Assembly (NCBI RefSeq): GCF_010450875.1
Contig: NZ_CP048422.1
Coordinates: 489,001 to 553,000, forward strand
DNA length: 64,000 nt
From: Sphingomonas insulae
GTDB taxonomy: Bacteria; Pseudomonadota; Alphaproteobacteria; Sphingomonadales; Sphingomonadaceae
Direction of reading: 5' to 3'
Each line of letters starts with the position of its first letter. Position 1 is the first letter of the stretch. This document shows positions 32,017 through 40,914 of this stretch, in pieces. Below the pieces are notes generated by a model, which did not search any database, was not told where the DNA came from, and saw only the letters and a program-made list of their open reading frames with translations. The position numbers were made by a program, and so were the translations under genes.

Positions 32017-32377
32017 CGAGGGATGATTGCGGGGCGTAGGCGGCACCGGTCGACCGTGCCCCGCGTGCGCTGATGGGCGGCCGCACGACGAGATCGCGGG
32101 AGTAACCGTTGATCTTCGGTTCGGTGGCGGTCTTCGCAGGCTCGGGAGATATCACTCCCACCTCGAGCGGCCTGTGAGTCTTTGAGAAGACTGGAGCGGG
32201 CGAAGGGAACTCAACAGGGCGCTTTTGAGCACCATCGTCGTGAGCCTGGTTCGACGCTGTGCGGAGGGCTTTTAAGCGTTGTTCGAGGCGTGCATTTATG
32301 GTCCGGATCGACAGTCCTGGTTCATCGTCCTGGAGAGCATTCAGAAGCACTGCTGGTGTGTCGGAAACTTGGCTCAT
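31883..32377 (-). CDS. Hypothetical frame, only N-terminal part repeat-encoded (weak)
   Basis: Begins MSQVSDTPAVLLNALQDDEP, followed by a helical stretch ARLEQRLKALRTASNQAHDD. The frame then passes through the att core (EFPSPAP) into backbone DNA antisense to copB, where it looks non-coding. The same N-terminus occurs at 49278 in the right repeat with another C-terminus. If real, it is a gene whose end was replaced at integration. Confidence 0.3.
   Translation of the reverse strand: MSQVSDTPAVLLNALQDDEPGLSIRTINARLEQRLKALRTASNQAHDDGAQKRPVEFPSPAPVFSKTHRPLEVGVISPEPAKTATEPKINGYSRDLVVRPPISARGARSTGAAYAPQSSLVRTRRAIRQRMQARRHRRHRRVRSAQSHHNYAPTTFRYRVPVPV
32191..32208 (+). other. Left attachment core (attL)
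   Basis: CTGGAGCGGGCGAAGGGA, identical to the complement of the last 17 nt of tRNA-Gly plus one flanking base. On its left is unrelated backbone (the displaced natural 3' flank of the tRNA); on its right the island begins. The 174 bp between copB and this site hold no gene. Confidence 0.85.
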
Positions 32378-32384
32378 GCTGGTC

Positions 32385-32807
32385 TCACGATGCGGCGGGC
32401 TGTGGCGGGCGATGGTGGGGCGTCAGGTTGGGTCCGGGGAATGATGTCACGCCGAGGTCGGGCCATGTGATCCACCGTTTGAGACCATCGCGCTGTATTG
32501 CGGCCTGAACAGCATGGATGATCCACTCCCGACACGCGTCTGTTGGCGCGTCAGCTTCATCGAGAGCATCGGGGTGGTGGAAATTCGAGGTGTTGATGTT
32601 GACCTCGGCTGATGTTTCACCGGTTTCGATGTGGGGGATGTGCCATGCGATGACGGCGGGTGCGGCTCGGATCGAAATTCGCACTGGATTTGCCACTTCG
32701 ATCTCCACAAAGATGACCCGATGACGAAGGGGACGACTGAGACCGGCTATCGGAACCGCAATGGCCAGATCGTCATTCGCAGGACGGACTTGTCGGGCAA
32801 CGACCAC
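32385..32807 (-). CDS. Hypothetical protein, left copy
   Basis: Frame of 140 residues from a GTG. The protein-like part is the C-terminal two thirds: VRISIRAAPAVIAWHIPHIE, VNINTSNFHHPDALDEADAP, REWIIHAVQAAIQRDGLKRW. It overlaps the opposite-strand zinc-ribbon gene at its start, so the true start is probably the GTG near 32704. No recognised family. Identical to the frame at 48848-49270. Confidence 0.45.
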   Translation of the reverse strand: MVVARQVRPANDDLAIAVPIAGLSRPLRHRVIFVEIEVANPVRISIRAAPAVIAWHIPHIETGETSAEVNINTSNFHHPDALDEADAPTDACREWIIHAVQAAIQRDGLKRWITWPDLGVTSFPGPNLTPHHRPPQPAAS

Positions 32808-32933
32808 AACCAGATGACCTACGTTCTACGTTGTGACGGCTGTGGTCACGAGTATGGTTCGAACGGCTCCGACATCTTCCAGCGACGCTGCCCGGCCCAT
32901 GGGGGTGCTGCGGGCTTACCAATATCCTCCTAA
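32721..32933 (+). CDS. Small zinc-ribbon-like protein, left copy
   Basis: 70 residues, start MTKGTTETGYRNRNGQIVIR. Metal-binding pattern LRCDGCGHEYGSNG and FQRRCPAHGG (C-x2-C ... C-x2-H). Short proteins of this type recur in alphaproteobacterial mobile regions, with no known function. Convergent with the C39-like gene. Identical to 48722-48934. Confidence 0.7.
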   Translation: MTKGTTETGYRNRNGQIVIRRTDLSGNDHNQMTYVLRCDGCGHEYGSNGSDIFQRRCPAHGGAAGLPISS

Positions 32934-32934
32934 A

Positions 32935-33306
32935 TCATCCGACGAGAAGATATCCTCGCAGGCGGTGTGGAAGCTTCCGTGTATACGGATCACGTAGCTC
33001 TCGTGCCTTTGCGTCCCAGACCATCCAGTGATGATATTCGTCGCCATCATCGTTGAGCATGACGAAGACGAGTGCATCACCGGTAAGGTCGTCCAAGACG
33101 GTTGAGCCGAATGGTTTTCGACGGCCTGCGTCAGGCTGTCGGCCAAGCTTTACGAGGGCATCACGAAGGGCGTTCGTCTTCGTCTTTCCCACTCTCTTAC
33201 CGTTGGGGAAGATGGCCTCGAGAGCTTTGTCATAAGCTACATCGGCGAGCATCGCGACACAGGCGACCCCGCAGTCGCATTCACCCCTCTGCTTGACGGT
33301 TTTCAT
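32935..33306 (-). CDS. C39-like cysteine peptidase domain protein, intact left copy
   Basis: 123 residues. KQRGECDCGVACVAMLADVA gives a Gln followed by a cysteine in the D-C-G-V-A-C context of peptidase family C39. The second catalytic residue may be the His in DEYHHWMVWDAKA, followed by a possible Asp. No ABC transporter fusion, so it is a stand-alone papain-like domain. Start overlaps the recombinase stop as ATGA, so the two are co-translated. The right copy of this gene is broken by the IS. Confidence 0.7.
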   Translation of the reverse strand: MKTVKQRGECDCGVACVAMLADVAYDKALEAIFPNGKRVGKTKTNALRDALVKLGRQPDAGRRKPFGSTVLDDLTGDALVFVMLNDDGDEYHHWMVWDAKARELRDPYTRKLPHRLRGYLLVG

Positions 33307-33857
33307 GCAGCCAGCGCCCGGTAAACCGACGCGCGCCCAATCTTGAGGCGCTTGGCGATCTCGGTCGCGCCCAACCCCTCGGCCCGAAGCTGGCGAACAT
33401 CGTCCTGGCTGATCGTGGCGGGCCGGCCCTTGTAAACATCACCTCGGGCCTTCGCGGCGTCGATGCCCCTGCGCTGCCGCGCCTTGATGAAGTGCTTCTC
33501 CATCATGCCAATCATGCCAAAGATGGTCAGCATAACCTCAGCCATCATGTCCGTGCCATCCAGCGTGATGGCCGGATCATAGATACGCAGGATTGCACTA
33601 CGCTCGATGACGCGCTTGCCGATGGTGAGCAGATCGCCGGTGTCACGAGCGAGACGGTCGGGATGAAGGGCCAGAAGTTCATCGCCGGGTTCGAGCAGCC
33701 GGATTGCCGCCTCAAGCTGGGTCCGACCGTCCAGGGAAGATCCATTACCAATGTCGCTGAACACGACCACAGCACCAAGGCCTTCCAGCTTGGCCTTCTG
33801 GGTCTGAACGTCCTGGTCGTCCGTGCTCACCCTCGCGTAACCCAGCGTCTTCCCCAT
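33303..33857 (-). CDS. Serine recombinase (resolvase/invertase family), left copy
   Basis: 184 residues. The catalytic domain begins GKTLGYARVSTDDQDVQTQ, with nucleophile Ser11. Conserved LHPDRLARDTGDL carries the active-site arginines; the long E helix IFGMIGMMEKHFIKARQRRG follows. A C-terminal helix-turn-helix (QLRAEGLGATEIAKRLKIGR) binds DNA. Size and build match small resolvases and invertases. Operon: 66-residue gene, recombinase, C39-like. Identical to 46545-47099. Confidence 0.95.
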   Translation of the reverse strand: MGKTLGYARVSTDDQDVQTQKAKLEGLGAVVVFSDIGNGSSLDGRTQLEAAIRLLEPGDELLALHPDRLARDTGDLLTIGKRVIERSAILRIYDPAITLDGTDMMAEVMLTIFGMIGMMEKHFIKARQRRGIDAAKARGDVYKGRPATISQDDVRQLRAEGLGATEIAKRLKIGRASVYRALAA

Positions 33858-33867
33858 ACCGACCGCC

Positions 33868-34068
33868 TTAGCCCTTAGCCGGAACGGTCTTCTCGACCTC
33901 CACGCAACGGAACTTCTGCGCCCGGAAGTCTTCTCCGGCCTTGTTGGTCATAAGTTCGCCGACCCGCCTGCACTCGACCTCGGTCGAGATGTTGTCGATG
34001 ACGAATGCGCCAGTGCCCTGGTTTTGCAGCGTCATCATCAGCAGAACCCAAACCTTTACCGTCAGCAT
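33868..34068 (-). CDS. Small exported or membrane protein, left copy
   Basis: 66 residues. N-terminal hydrophobic segment MLTVKVWVLLMMTLQNQGTG resembles an uncleaved signal or membrane anchor. The rest (FVIDNISTEVECRRVGELM, AQKFRCVEVEK) has two cysteines. It lies 10 nt upstream of the recombinase. No family recognised. Identical to 46334-46534. Confidence 0.65.
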   Translation of the reverse strand: MLTVKVWVLLMMTLQNQGTGAFVIDNISTEVECRRVGELMTNKAGEDFRAQKFRCVEVEKTVPAKG

Positions 34069-34309
34069 CTATACCCCCATTGTCTCATTTGCTTCTTAGA
34101 CAGACTCGCTCCAGCCGTCTCTGAAGTCAAACGCCACCCACTCGGGACGCGGACGATGTCTCACTGATTGTGCCAGATAGGGTTACCCAAACGGGGCTGT
34201 GATGGGGATGGTAGAAGAGGTGAACCGCGCTAATCGGCCATCACGACACACAGATTGGCTTCTATCATCTCCCACCCTCGCCTACGGGCGGCGCACCATG
34301 GGAGTTGGA

Positions 34310-35809
34310 ATGAAAAAGCTGACACAGACCGAGTTAGAACGGCATCTCTGGGGTGCGGCGGACATCCTCCGTGGGACGGTGGATGCCGGCGATTACAAAC
34401 AATACATCTTCGGTCTCCTATTCTACAAACGGCTCTGCGACGTATGGGCGGAGGAATATGACGCGCTGCTTGCGGAGACGGGCGATCGTGACGAGGCGGC
34501 GGACCCGGACGAGCACCGTTTCCACATACCGCCCGAGCATCGCTGGGAAGCGGTGCGCCAGCAGTCCACGCTGATCGGTCAGCGGCTTAACAACGCGCTG
34601 GCCGCTGTCGAAGATGCCAACCTACGGCTGCGCGGCGTGTTCGGATCGGTTGACTTCGCCAATCAGGATCGCTTCTCCGATGCCCTTTTGGAGAAGCTAC
34701 TCGCCCATTTCGAGAAGCATCGGCTTCGCAACGTCGATGTCCCCGCCGACATGCTCGGCGACGCCTACCTCTACCTCATTAAGATGTTCGCCGAGGGGGC
34801 GGGCAAGAAGGGCGGAGAGTTCTACACTCCGCGTTCCATCGTCCGGCTGATGATCGAGATCATCGAGCCGCGCCCCGGCATGTCGGTTTACGATCCCACC
34901 TGCGGTTCGGCGGGCATGTTGCTGGAGGCGGTCCAGTATCTGAAAGACCGGGGCGAGAACGCGCGCAGCCTGTCGCTCTACGGGCAGGAGAAGAACTTCG
35001 CCACGTGGGGCATCGCCGAGATCAACCTGTTCTTGCACGACGTGGACGACGCCTTCATCGCCAAGGGCGACACGATCCTGTCGCCCAAGCGATATGACCC
35101 CAAGGCCCGCGAGTTTGTGGAAGGGATCGGCGCGTATGACCGGGTGCTGGCCAACCCGCCGTTCTCGGAGAAGGTGTGGGGCTACGAGATCTGGCAGAAC
35201 GGCGATCCGTTCGGGCGCGACGAATATGGTTGCCCGCCCAAGGGCTATGGCGACCTTGCCTTCGTCCAGCACATGCTGGCCAGCCTCAAGGATGGCGGCG
35301 TGCTGGCGGTGGTGGTGCCGCACGGCGTGTTGTTCCGTGGTGGGGCCGAGGGCCGCATCAGGGAGGCCATGCTGGCCGCAGACGTGATCGAGGCGGTGGT
35401 GGGGCTGGCCCCGAACCTGTTCTACGGAGCGGGCATCCCTGCCGCCCTGCTGATCTGCCACAAGAAGAAGCCCACTGACCGGCGCGGCAAGGTGCTGATC
35501 GTCAACGGCGATGCCACCTACACGCCTGGCAAGGCGCAGAACTTTCTGACCGACGACCATATCGCCACACTGGCCGATGCCGTCCACGGATTTGCCGACA
35601 TCAACAAGCTGGCCCGTTTGGTGCCGGTGGAGGAGATTGCCGCCAACGGCCACAACCTCAACATCAGCCGCTATGTCCAGACCAGCGCGGATGCCGAGGC
35701 GGTCGATGTCGCGGCGGAGGTTGCCAAACTGCAAGACCTGATCGCCAAGCGTAACGAGGCGGAAGCCGTAATGTACGGGCACCTCAAGAGGCTTGGCTAT
35801 GTCGGGTGA
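34310..35809 (+). CDS. hsdM: Type I restriction-modification system DNA methyltransferase subunit (HsdM)
   Basis: 499 residues. N6-adenine methyltransferase of the M2S modification complex. The N-terminal helical HsdM domain (TELERHLWGAADILRGTVDA) is followed by the SAM-binding motif DPTCGSAGML near residue 195 and the catalytic NPPFSEKVW near 282. Start at 34310 (MKKLTQTE) with GGGAG upstream; frames from 34199 or 34298 add residues outside the family. Overlaps hsdS by 11 nt. First gene of the cargo inside the inverted repeats. Confidence 0.97.
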   Translation: MKKLTQTELERHLWGAADILRGTVDAGDYKQYIFGLLFYKRLCDVWAEEYDALLAETGDRDEAADPDEHRFHIPPEHRWEAVRQQSTLIGQRLNNALAAVEDANLRLRGVFGSVDFANQDRFSDALLEKLLAHFEKHRLRNVDVPADMLGDAYLYLIKMFAEGAGKKGGEFYTPRSIVRLMIEIIEPRPGMSVYDPTCGSAGMLLEAVQYLKDRGENARSLSLYGQEKNFATWGIAEINLFLHDVDDAFIAKGDTILSPKRYDPKAREFVEGIGAYDRVLANPPFSEKVWGYEIWQNGDPFGRDEYGCPPKGYGDLAFVQHMLASLKDGGVLAVVVPHGVLFRGGAEGRIREAMLAADVIEAVVGLAPNLFYGAGIPAALLICHKKKPTDRRGKVLIVNGDATYTPGKAQNFLTDDHIATLADAVHGFADINKLARLVPVEEIAANGHNLNISRYVQTSADAEAVDVAAEVAKLQDLIAKRNEAEAVMYGHLKRLGYVG

Positions 35810-36998
35810 TGTGCTTGACACTTGGGCCGTCAAAAAGGTTGGAGAGATTGCCTCCATTACGATGGGGCAATCTCCCCCATCATCCACAGTAAGCGACGAC
35901 GGAGACGGCCTTCCGTTTATCCAAGGAAATGCAGAGTTCGGCGCTCGCTATCCCAAACCTCGACAGTTTGCGGCTGACTGCCCCAAGGTCGTCGAAGGCG
36001 GGGACATTCTGTTGAGTGTGCGTGCCCCGGTAGGGGAGGTTAACGTCGCACCGGAGCGGCTCTGCATCGGACGCGGGCTGGCGGGACTGCGCCCTAAGGA
36101 CGGTGACCATGACTTCCTTTACTATGCACTTGGCGGACTGGCCCCGGTCTTCGAGCGCCTGTCGCAAGGAAGCACCTTCGACGCGATTAATGGCAAGGAT
36201 TTGCGATCCATCCCCTTGCTTGTCCCCCCGCTCGACGAGCAGCGGCGGATCGCCGAGGTGCTGCGGTCGGTGGATGAGGCACTCGCATTGAACGCTGCGA
36301 CTGCCAAGCACCTGTGGTCATTACGGGAGCTTGCACTTGCCGAGTTGTTTCTTGCCTCGGGAGGTGAGGAAGCGGAAACGACAGTGCTCGGGCGGTTGCC
36401 TGCTGGTTGGCGGGTAGTCGCTGCGGATACCGTGTGCGACGCCGTGATTGACTGCAAGAATAGGACGCCGCCAATGACGGATGAAGGTCCAGCCGTCGTG
36501 CGGACGATGAATGTTCGTCGTGGGCGCTTCGTCCGGGTGAACCTTGCTCGCACCGATACGCTGTCATTCGATGAATGGACTAAGCGCGGAAAGCCGCAAG
36601 TCGGCGATGTTCTGATTACCCGCGAAGCTCCCATCGGAGAGGTGTGTGCAGTCCCGCACAATGAGCCGGTTTGCCTCGGGCAGCGCATGATGCTGTATCG
36701 CCCACGTCAAAGCGATCTGCATTCTGGCTATCTGCTCTACGCGCTCCAGAGCGCCGGAGTTCAGGAGCATCTCATTCGCTTGGCCGGTGGCTCAACGGTT
36801 GGGCATGTTCGGGTTGGGGACGTTCGCAACTTGCCGTTGCCCGTGCCGGACATGGAAACGCAGGTAGCAATCGCAACCGCCATGGCGGACATTGATCTTG
36901 CGCTCGATCATTCTGAACAGGCCGTTGCAGGTCTCCAATCCTTGAAGGCATCGCTGTCTGCCGACCTTCTGTCCGGTCGCGTGCGGGTGCCCGCGTGA
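35799..36998 (+). CDS. hsdS: Type I restriction-modification specificity subunit (HsdS)
   Basis: 399 residues with two target-recognition domains. The first begins WAVKKVGEIASITMGQSP and ends in a conserved helix LDEQRRIAEVLRSVDEALAL. The second begins WRVVAADTVCDAVIDCKNRT and ends METQVAIATAMADIDLALDH. Each TRD binds half of a bipartite target, which cannot be predicted from sequence. Overlaps hsdM (11 nt) and hsdR (ATGA-like, 4 nt). Confidence 0.95.
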   Translation: MSGDVLDTWAVKKVGEIASITMGQSPPSSTVSDDGDGLPFIQGNAEFGARYPKPRQFAADCPKVVEGGDILLSVRAPVGEVNVAPERLCIGRGLAGLRPKDGDHDFLYYALGGLAPVFERLSQGSTFDAINGKDLRSIPLLVPPLDEQRRIAEVLRSVDEALALNAATAKHLWSLRELALAELFLASGGEEAETTVLGRLPAGWRVVAADTVCDAVIDCKNRTPPMTDEGPAVVRTMNVRRGRFVRVNLARTDTLSFDEWTKRGKPQVGDVLITREAPIGEVCAVPHNEPVCLGQRMMLYRPRQSDLHSGYLLYALQSAGVQEHLIRLAGGSTVGHVRVGDVRNLPLPVPDMETQVAIATAMADIDLALDHSEQAVAGLQSLKASLSADLLSGRVRVPA

Positions 36999-39900
36999 GC
37001 GAGTATCGCCTTGCCGAGAAGCCCGCGCTCGATGCGCTGGTGGCGATGGGCTGGCAGGAACTGTCGCCAGCCGACGCCTTGGCGATGCGAGTGGAAGAGA
37101 ACCGGGTGATCCTCAAGCCCGTGCTAATCGCGGCGCTGCGCGACCTCAACGGCATCGGCGAGGCCGATGCCGAGGCGATCTACGCCGACCTCGCCACCCT
37201 GTCCGACAACGAGGACTGGCAGCGCAAGCTGCGCGGTGGCTACTCCCGCCGCCTGACCGGCGAAAACCGCGACAGCCCGATCACACTGATCGACTTCAAG
37301 AACCCCGCCCGCAACCAGTTCCACGTCACCCGCCAGTTCCGCGTCGCCGCCCAGCGCCCGCGCATCCCGGATGTGGTGCTGTTCGTGAACGGCATCCCGC
37401 TGGTGGTGATCGAGGCCAAGTCGCCGCTGAAAGCCACGGCGCGGGCCGAGGAAGCCTTCGAGCAGATCAAGCAGTATGAGCGCGACATCCCGCGCCTGTT
37501 CGCGCCGAACGCCTTCAACATCGTCACCGATGGCATGGCAACGCTCTATGGCGCGACGGGCAGTCCGGCGCAGTTCTATGCCCCGTGGCCGGATGCTTGG
37601 CCCCGGACCCGCGCTGACTTCCCGGACGACCTGTCGAAAGACCTGTGGTGTCTGTGTGAGCCGTCGCGCCTGCTCGACCTGCTGGCGCATTTCATCGTGT
37701 TCGAGGTGGACCCGGAGACGGGCCGCAAGATCAAGAAGGTCTGCCGCTACCAGCAGTTCCGCGCGGTCAACAAGGCCGTTGAGCGCGTTGCAGCAGGCGA
37801 GCACCGCAAGGGCCTGATCTGGCACACGCAGGGCAGCGGCAAGAGCCTGACGATGGTGTTCCTCGCACTCAAGCTGAAAACCCATCTCACGCTCGACGCG
37901 CCGAGCCTCACCAACCCGAACATCCTTGTGCTGACCGACCGGATCGACCTCGACAACCAGATCAGCAACACCTTCGTCGCTTGCGGCCTACCCAATCCGG
38001 CGCAGTGCGGATCGGTGGCGGCGTTGCGTGAGGCGGTGAACCGGGGCGGCAACGGGCAAATCCTGCTCTCGACCATCTTCAAGTTCGCCGGATCGAAGGA
38101 GGCAATCCCCAACTCGGCCAACTGGATCGTGCTGGTGGATGAATGCCACCGCACGCAGGAGAAGGACTTGGGCGCGTTCCTGCAAGCGACGCTGCCCGAT
38201 GCCCACTTCTATGGCTTCACCGGCACGCCGATCAAATCGACCGACAAGGACACCTACGCCCGGTTCAGCATCGCTGGGGAAGGCTATCTCGACAAGTATG
38301 GCATCGACGACGCGGTGCGCGACGGGGCGACGGTGCCGATCCTCTATGAGGGCCGGAAAGCCGACTGGTCGATCAACGAGGCCGAGATCGACATCCTGTT
38401 CGACCGCTGGTTCGTCGATCTGCCCGACGACAAGCGCGAGGAACTGAAACGCAAGGGGCTGACGCTGGCGACCATCGCCAAGCACCCCGAACGTATCCGC
38501 CTGATCGCCCTCGACATATGGGAGCACTTCAAGCAGGTGTGCCAGCCGGACGGCTTCAAGGCGCAGATTGTGGTGGTGGATCGCGAGGCGGTGATCCTCT
38601 ACCGCGCCGCGCTTGCCGGGGTGATCGCCGCCGATCTGGTGCGCGGCGGCACGGATGCCGAAGCTGCGCGGTCGCAGGCCGACGAGATGATCGCCTGCGT
38701 CTTTTCCAAGAGCCAGGAGGACAACAAGCCCAGCGAGAACGTGGAAGTGCAAGCGCTCCGCGACGGGCTGGAGGCGTTCTATCTCGACGCGGAGGGCGAG
38801 AAGGACGTCAAGAAGCGGTTCAAGGCATACGGAGCGCAGCCCAGCTTCCTGATCGTGTGCGACAAGCTGCTTACCGGGTTCGACGCGCCCATCGAGCACG
38901 TCATGTATCTCGACAAGCCGTTGAAGGAGCACAACCTGCTCCAAGCCATCGCCCGGACCAACCGCACCTGCTCGATAAAGAAGCCCGATGGCGGCGAGAT
39001 CGAGAAGCCCAATGGCCGGATCGTCGATTACATCGGCGTCACCACCCATCTCGACGAGGCGCTCAAGTCCTACCGTGCCGACGACGTGGAGAACGCGCTG
39101 CGCGACATCGCCGTGCTGGGAAACGACCTCAAGGAAGCCCACGCCCGCTACCGCACGCAGAAGCGCGCGATGGGGCTGGACGGCATGGACGAGAAGGCCG
39201 CCGCCTACGCGGCTGCCGCCATCGCCGCCGAGGGCCGCGAGGACGAATGGTTCGATCTCCAGCGCCTCACTCGGACCTTCATCAAAGTCTATGCCGACCT
39301 GTCGCCAGATCCCGCCATCCTGGACTTCACCGCCGAGGTGAAGTGGGCGGCAGCGTTCCTGCGCCTCGCCACGCAGGCCATCGCCAAGGACGAGAGCCTC
39401 GATCACCGCAGCTATAGCGGCAAGATCAGGGACATGCTGGAAGCGCATGTTCACGTCACCGGCCTGTCCACCACGATCCGGCTGCGCAACCTGACCGATC
39501 CCAACTTTGCCGACGACTTCGACACGGACGAGAAGTCCGAAGCCGAGTTGCAGGAGGCGTTCGTGCGCAAGTCCGCCGAGCTTCGCCGCGTTACCCGCGA
39601 ACTGGTGGACAAGAACCCCGCGCAGTATGGGCGCTTTTCCGAACGGGTGCTGGAAATCATCCGCCGCTTCGAGGCCGGCCAGATCGCTGCCGCCGATGGC
39701 TTGGCCAATTTCAAAGGCCTGACCGGCGACATTCAGGCCGAGCAGGGCACGCACGCCGATCTCGGCATGGACGAGAACGCCTTCTCGATCCTACGCATCA
39801 TGGAGGCCATCGCCCCTGACACCGCGCATGAGACCTTGCAGGCCGCCGCCATCGCCATCGGCGCGATCTATGCCGATGCCGCCGCGACCCAGCCCGCCTT

Positions 39901-40039
39901 CGCGCACATGGAAGCCTACCTCCGGTCGCTGCGCCAGCAGGTCCGCCGCATCCTAACCGAACATGCCATCGGCGAGACCAAGACCATCCGTGAGAAGGTC
40001 GAGGAGTTCGCGGTCAACGCCTACGGCGGCGGGGCCTGA
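36995..40039 (+). CDS. hsdR: Type I restriction endonuclease subunit R (HsdR)
   Basis: 1014 residues from a GTG overlapping the hsdS stop. N-terminal PD-(D/E)xK nuclease: RIPDVVLFVNG and VVIEAKSP near residues 124-140. Helicase motor: Walker A HTQGSGKSLT near residue 279, DEAH-like LVDECHRTQ, motif III FYGFTGTPI, and the motif VI region LLQAIARTNRTC. The C-terminal domain docks to M2S. Translocates DNA and cuts unmodified invading DNA. Intact in all motifs. Confidence 0.97.
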   Translation: MSEYRLAEKPALDALVAMGWQELSPADALAMRVEENRVILKPVLIAALRDLNGIGEADAEAIYADLATLSDNEDWQRKLRGGYSRRLTGENRDSPITLIDFKNPARNQFHVTRQFRVAAQRPRIPDVVLFVNGIPLVVIEAKSPLKATARAEEAFEQIKQYERDIPRLFAPNAFNIVTDGMATLYGATGSPAQFYAPWPDAWPRTRADFPDDLSKDLWCLCEPSRLLDLLAHFIVFEVDPETGRKIKKVCRYQQFRAVNKAVERVAAGEHRKGLIWHTQGSGKSLTMVFLALKLKTHLTLDAPSLTNPNILVLTDRIDLDNQISNTFVACGLPNPAQCGSVAALREAVNRGGNGQILLSTIFKFAGSKEAIPNSANWIVLVDECHRTQEKDLGAFLQATLPDAHFYGFTGTPIKSTDKDTYARFSIAGEGYLDKYGIDDAVRDGATVPILYEGRKADWSINEAEIDILFDRWFVDLPDDKREELKRKGLTLATIAKHPERIRLIALDIWEHFKQVCQPDGFKAQIVVVDREAVILYRAALAGVIAADLVRGGTDAEAARSQADEMIACVFSKSQEDNKPSENVEVQALRDGLEAFYLDAEGEKDVKKRFKAYGAQPSFLIVCDKLLTGFDAPIEHVMYLDKPLKEHNLLQAIARTNRTCSIKKPDGGEIEKPNGRIVDYIGVTTHLDEALKSYRADDVENALRDIAVLGNDLKEAHARYRTQKRAMGLDGMDEKAAAYAAAAIAAEGREDEWFDLQRLTRTFIKVYADLSPDPAILDFTAEVKWAAAFLRLATQAIAKDESLDHRSYSGKIRDMLEAHVHVTGLSTTIRLRNLTDPNFADDFDTDEKSEAELQEAFVRKSAELRRVTRELVDKNPAQYGRFSERVLEIIRRFEAGQIAAADGLANFKGLTGDIQAEQGTHADLGMDENAFSILRIMEAIAPDTAHETLQAAAIAIGAIYADAAATQPAFAHMEAYLRSLRQQVRRILTEHAIGETKTIREKVEEFAVNAYGGGA

Positions 40040-40770
40040 TGCCCACGATACAGATTGGCCGGGCCGAGATCGCCTACGAGCTTCGCCGCAGCGCGTGCGT
40101 CACGGAGCGTCGAATTACGGTCGCACCCGGACACGTCGAAGTGATGGCTCTCGCCACCGACGGCGACAACGACATCGCGCGCTTTCTCAACCGCAAGCGC
40201 GAATGGCTGTTCAATACGATGCGCGACATGGAACGCATCGAAGCCAGCCGCCATGCCGTGCCCCGGTTCATGACCGGTTCGAAGATACCGTATCGTGGCC
40301 GCAAAATGCCGCTCACCGTCCGGCGCACCGATGCCGAGAGGATCGAGATCGCTTATCGAAACGGCTTCCAGGTTAACCTGCCCGCGTGGGCGGATGCCGA
40401 TCCCGATCGGCTCGTCGCCACTGAATTAAAGCTATGGCTTAAGCAGCGCGCCAGACGCGACGTGCGGGCGATCGCTGCGGCCTACGGTCGACGTTTTAAT
40501 CTAAGCCCTCGCTCCGTTCGCATCACCGAACTCGCGGGCGGCTGGGGCTCCTGCGGGAAAGACGGCAACATCATCATCGACTGGCACCTGATTTTTGCGC
40601 CAAAAAAAGTGCTGGAATATGTCGTCGTGCACGAAATGGCGCACCTTCGGCATCGCTCCCACAAGCTTGCCTTTTGGCAGTTGCTCGGAACGCTCATGCC
40701 GAATTACATGGAGCCAATGGACTGGCTCGACAGAAATCAGTCAACAATTTCCGCCAATTTCCTGGATTAA
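40039..40770 (+). CDS. YgjP-like M48-type metallopeptidase (restriction-locus associated)
   Basis: 243 residues. Zinc-binding motif VVHEMAHLRHRSH, with the first catalytic His198, Glu199 and second ligand His202. The preceding LAGGWGSCGKDGNIIIDWHL and FAPKKVLEYVVV are typical of the YgjP/DUF45 group. The start overlaps the hsdR stop, and such genes commonly travel with hsdMSR. Their role there is unknown; regulation of HsdR by proteolysis has been speculated. Confidence 0.92.
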   Translation: MPTIQIGRAEIAYELRRSACVTERRITVAPGHVEVMALATDGDNDIARFLNRKREWLFNTMRDMERIEASRHAVPRFMTGSKIPYRGRKMPLTVRRTDAERIEIAYRNGFQVNLPAWADADPDRLVATELKLWLKQRARRDVRAIAAAYGRRFNLSPRSVRITELAGGWGSCGKDGNIIIDWHLIFAPKKVLEYVVVHEMAHLRHRSHKLAFWQLLGTLMPNYMEPMDWLDRNQSTISANFLD

Positions 40771-40914
40771 GCAGTTTCACCATCGGCGTGGATGTCTGTC
40801 GGGGTCGCCGCAATCACCCTTCTGTAGAACTTACGCATTCAAGAAATATCGACTTTAGGATCATCAGCCATCTACGAGACGTGAATCCAATTTTGGGTTT
40901 TCGGAGTAGAAGAC

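Larger units (their letters stand above)
32191..34198. repeat. Left copy of 2008-bp inverted repeat
   Basis: Reverse-complement duplicate of 46204-49464, except that the right copy carries a 1253-bp insertion. All compared stretches and all encoded proteins are identical between copies, so duplication is recent or kept uniform by gene conversion. The outer end coincides with the att core and the inner end with TGCCAGATAGGGTTACCCAA (about 34171-34190). Carries the 66-residue gene, serine recombinase, C39-like gene, zinc-ribbon gene and two weak frames. Confidence 0.95.

Noticed and set aside
31883..32190. Extension of the MSQVSDTP frame into backbone DNA as a real gene
   Set aside because: Beyond the att core it is antisense to copB and lacks coding character.
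32182..32508. Plus-strand 108-residue frame in the left inverted repeat
   Set aside because: Trp/Gly/Arg-rich, starts within the att core, antisense to a better frame.
37988..39754. 588-residue minus-strand frame inside hsdR
   Set aside because: Shadow of HsdR; no family features.
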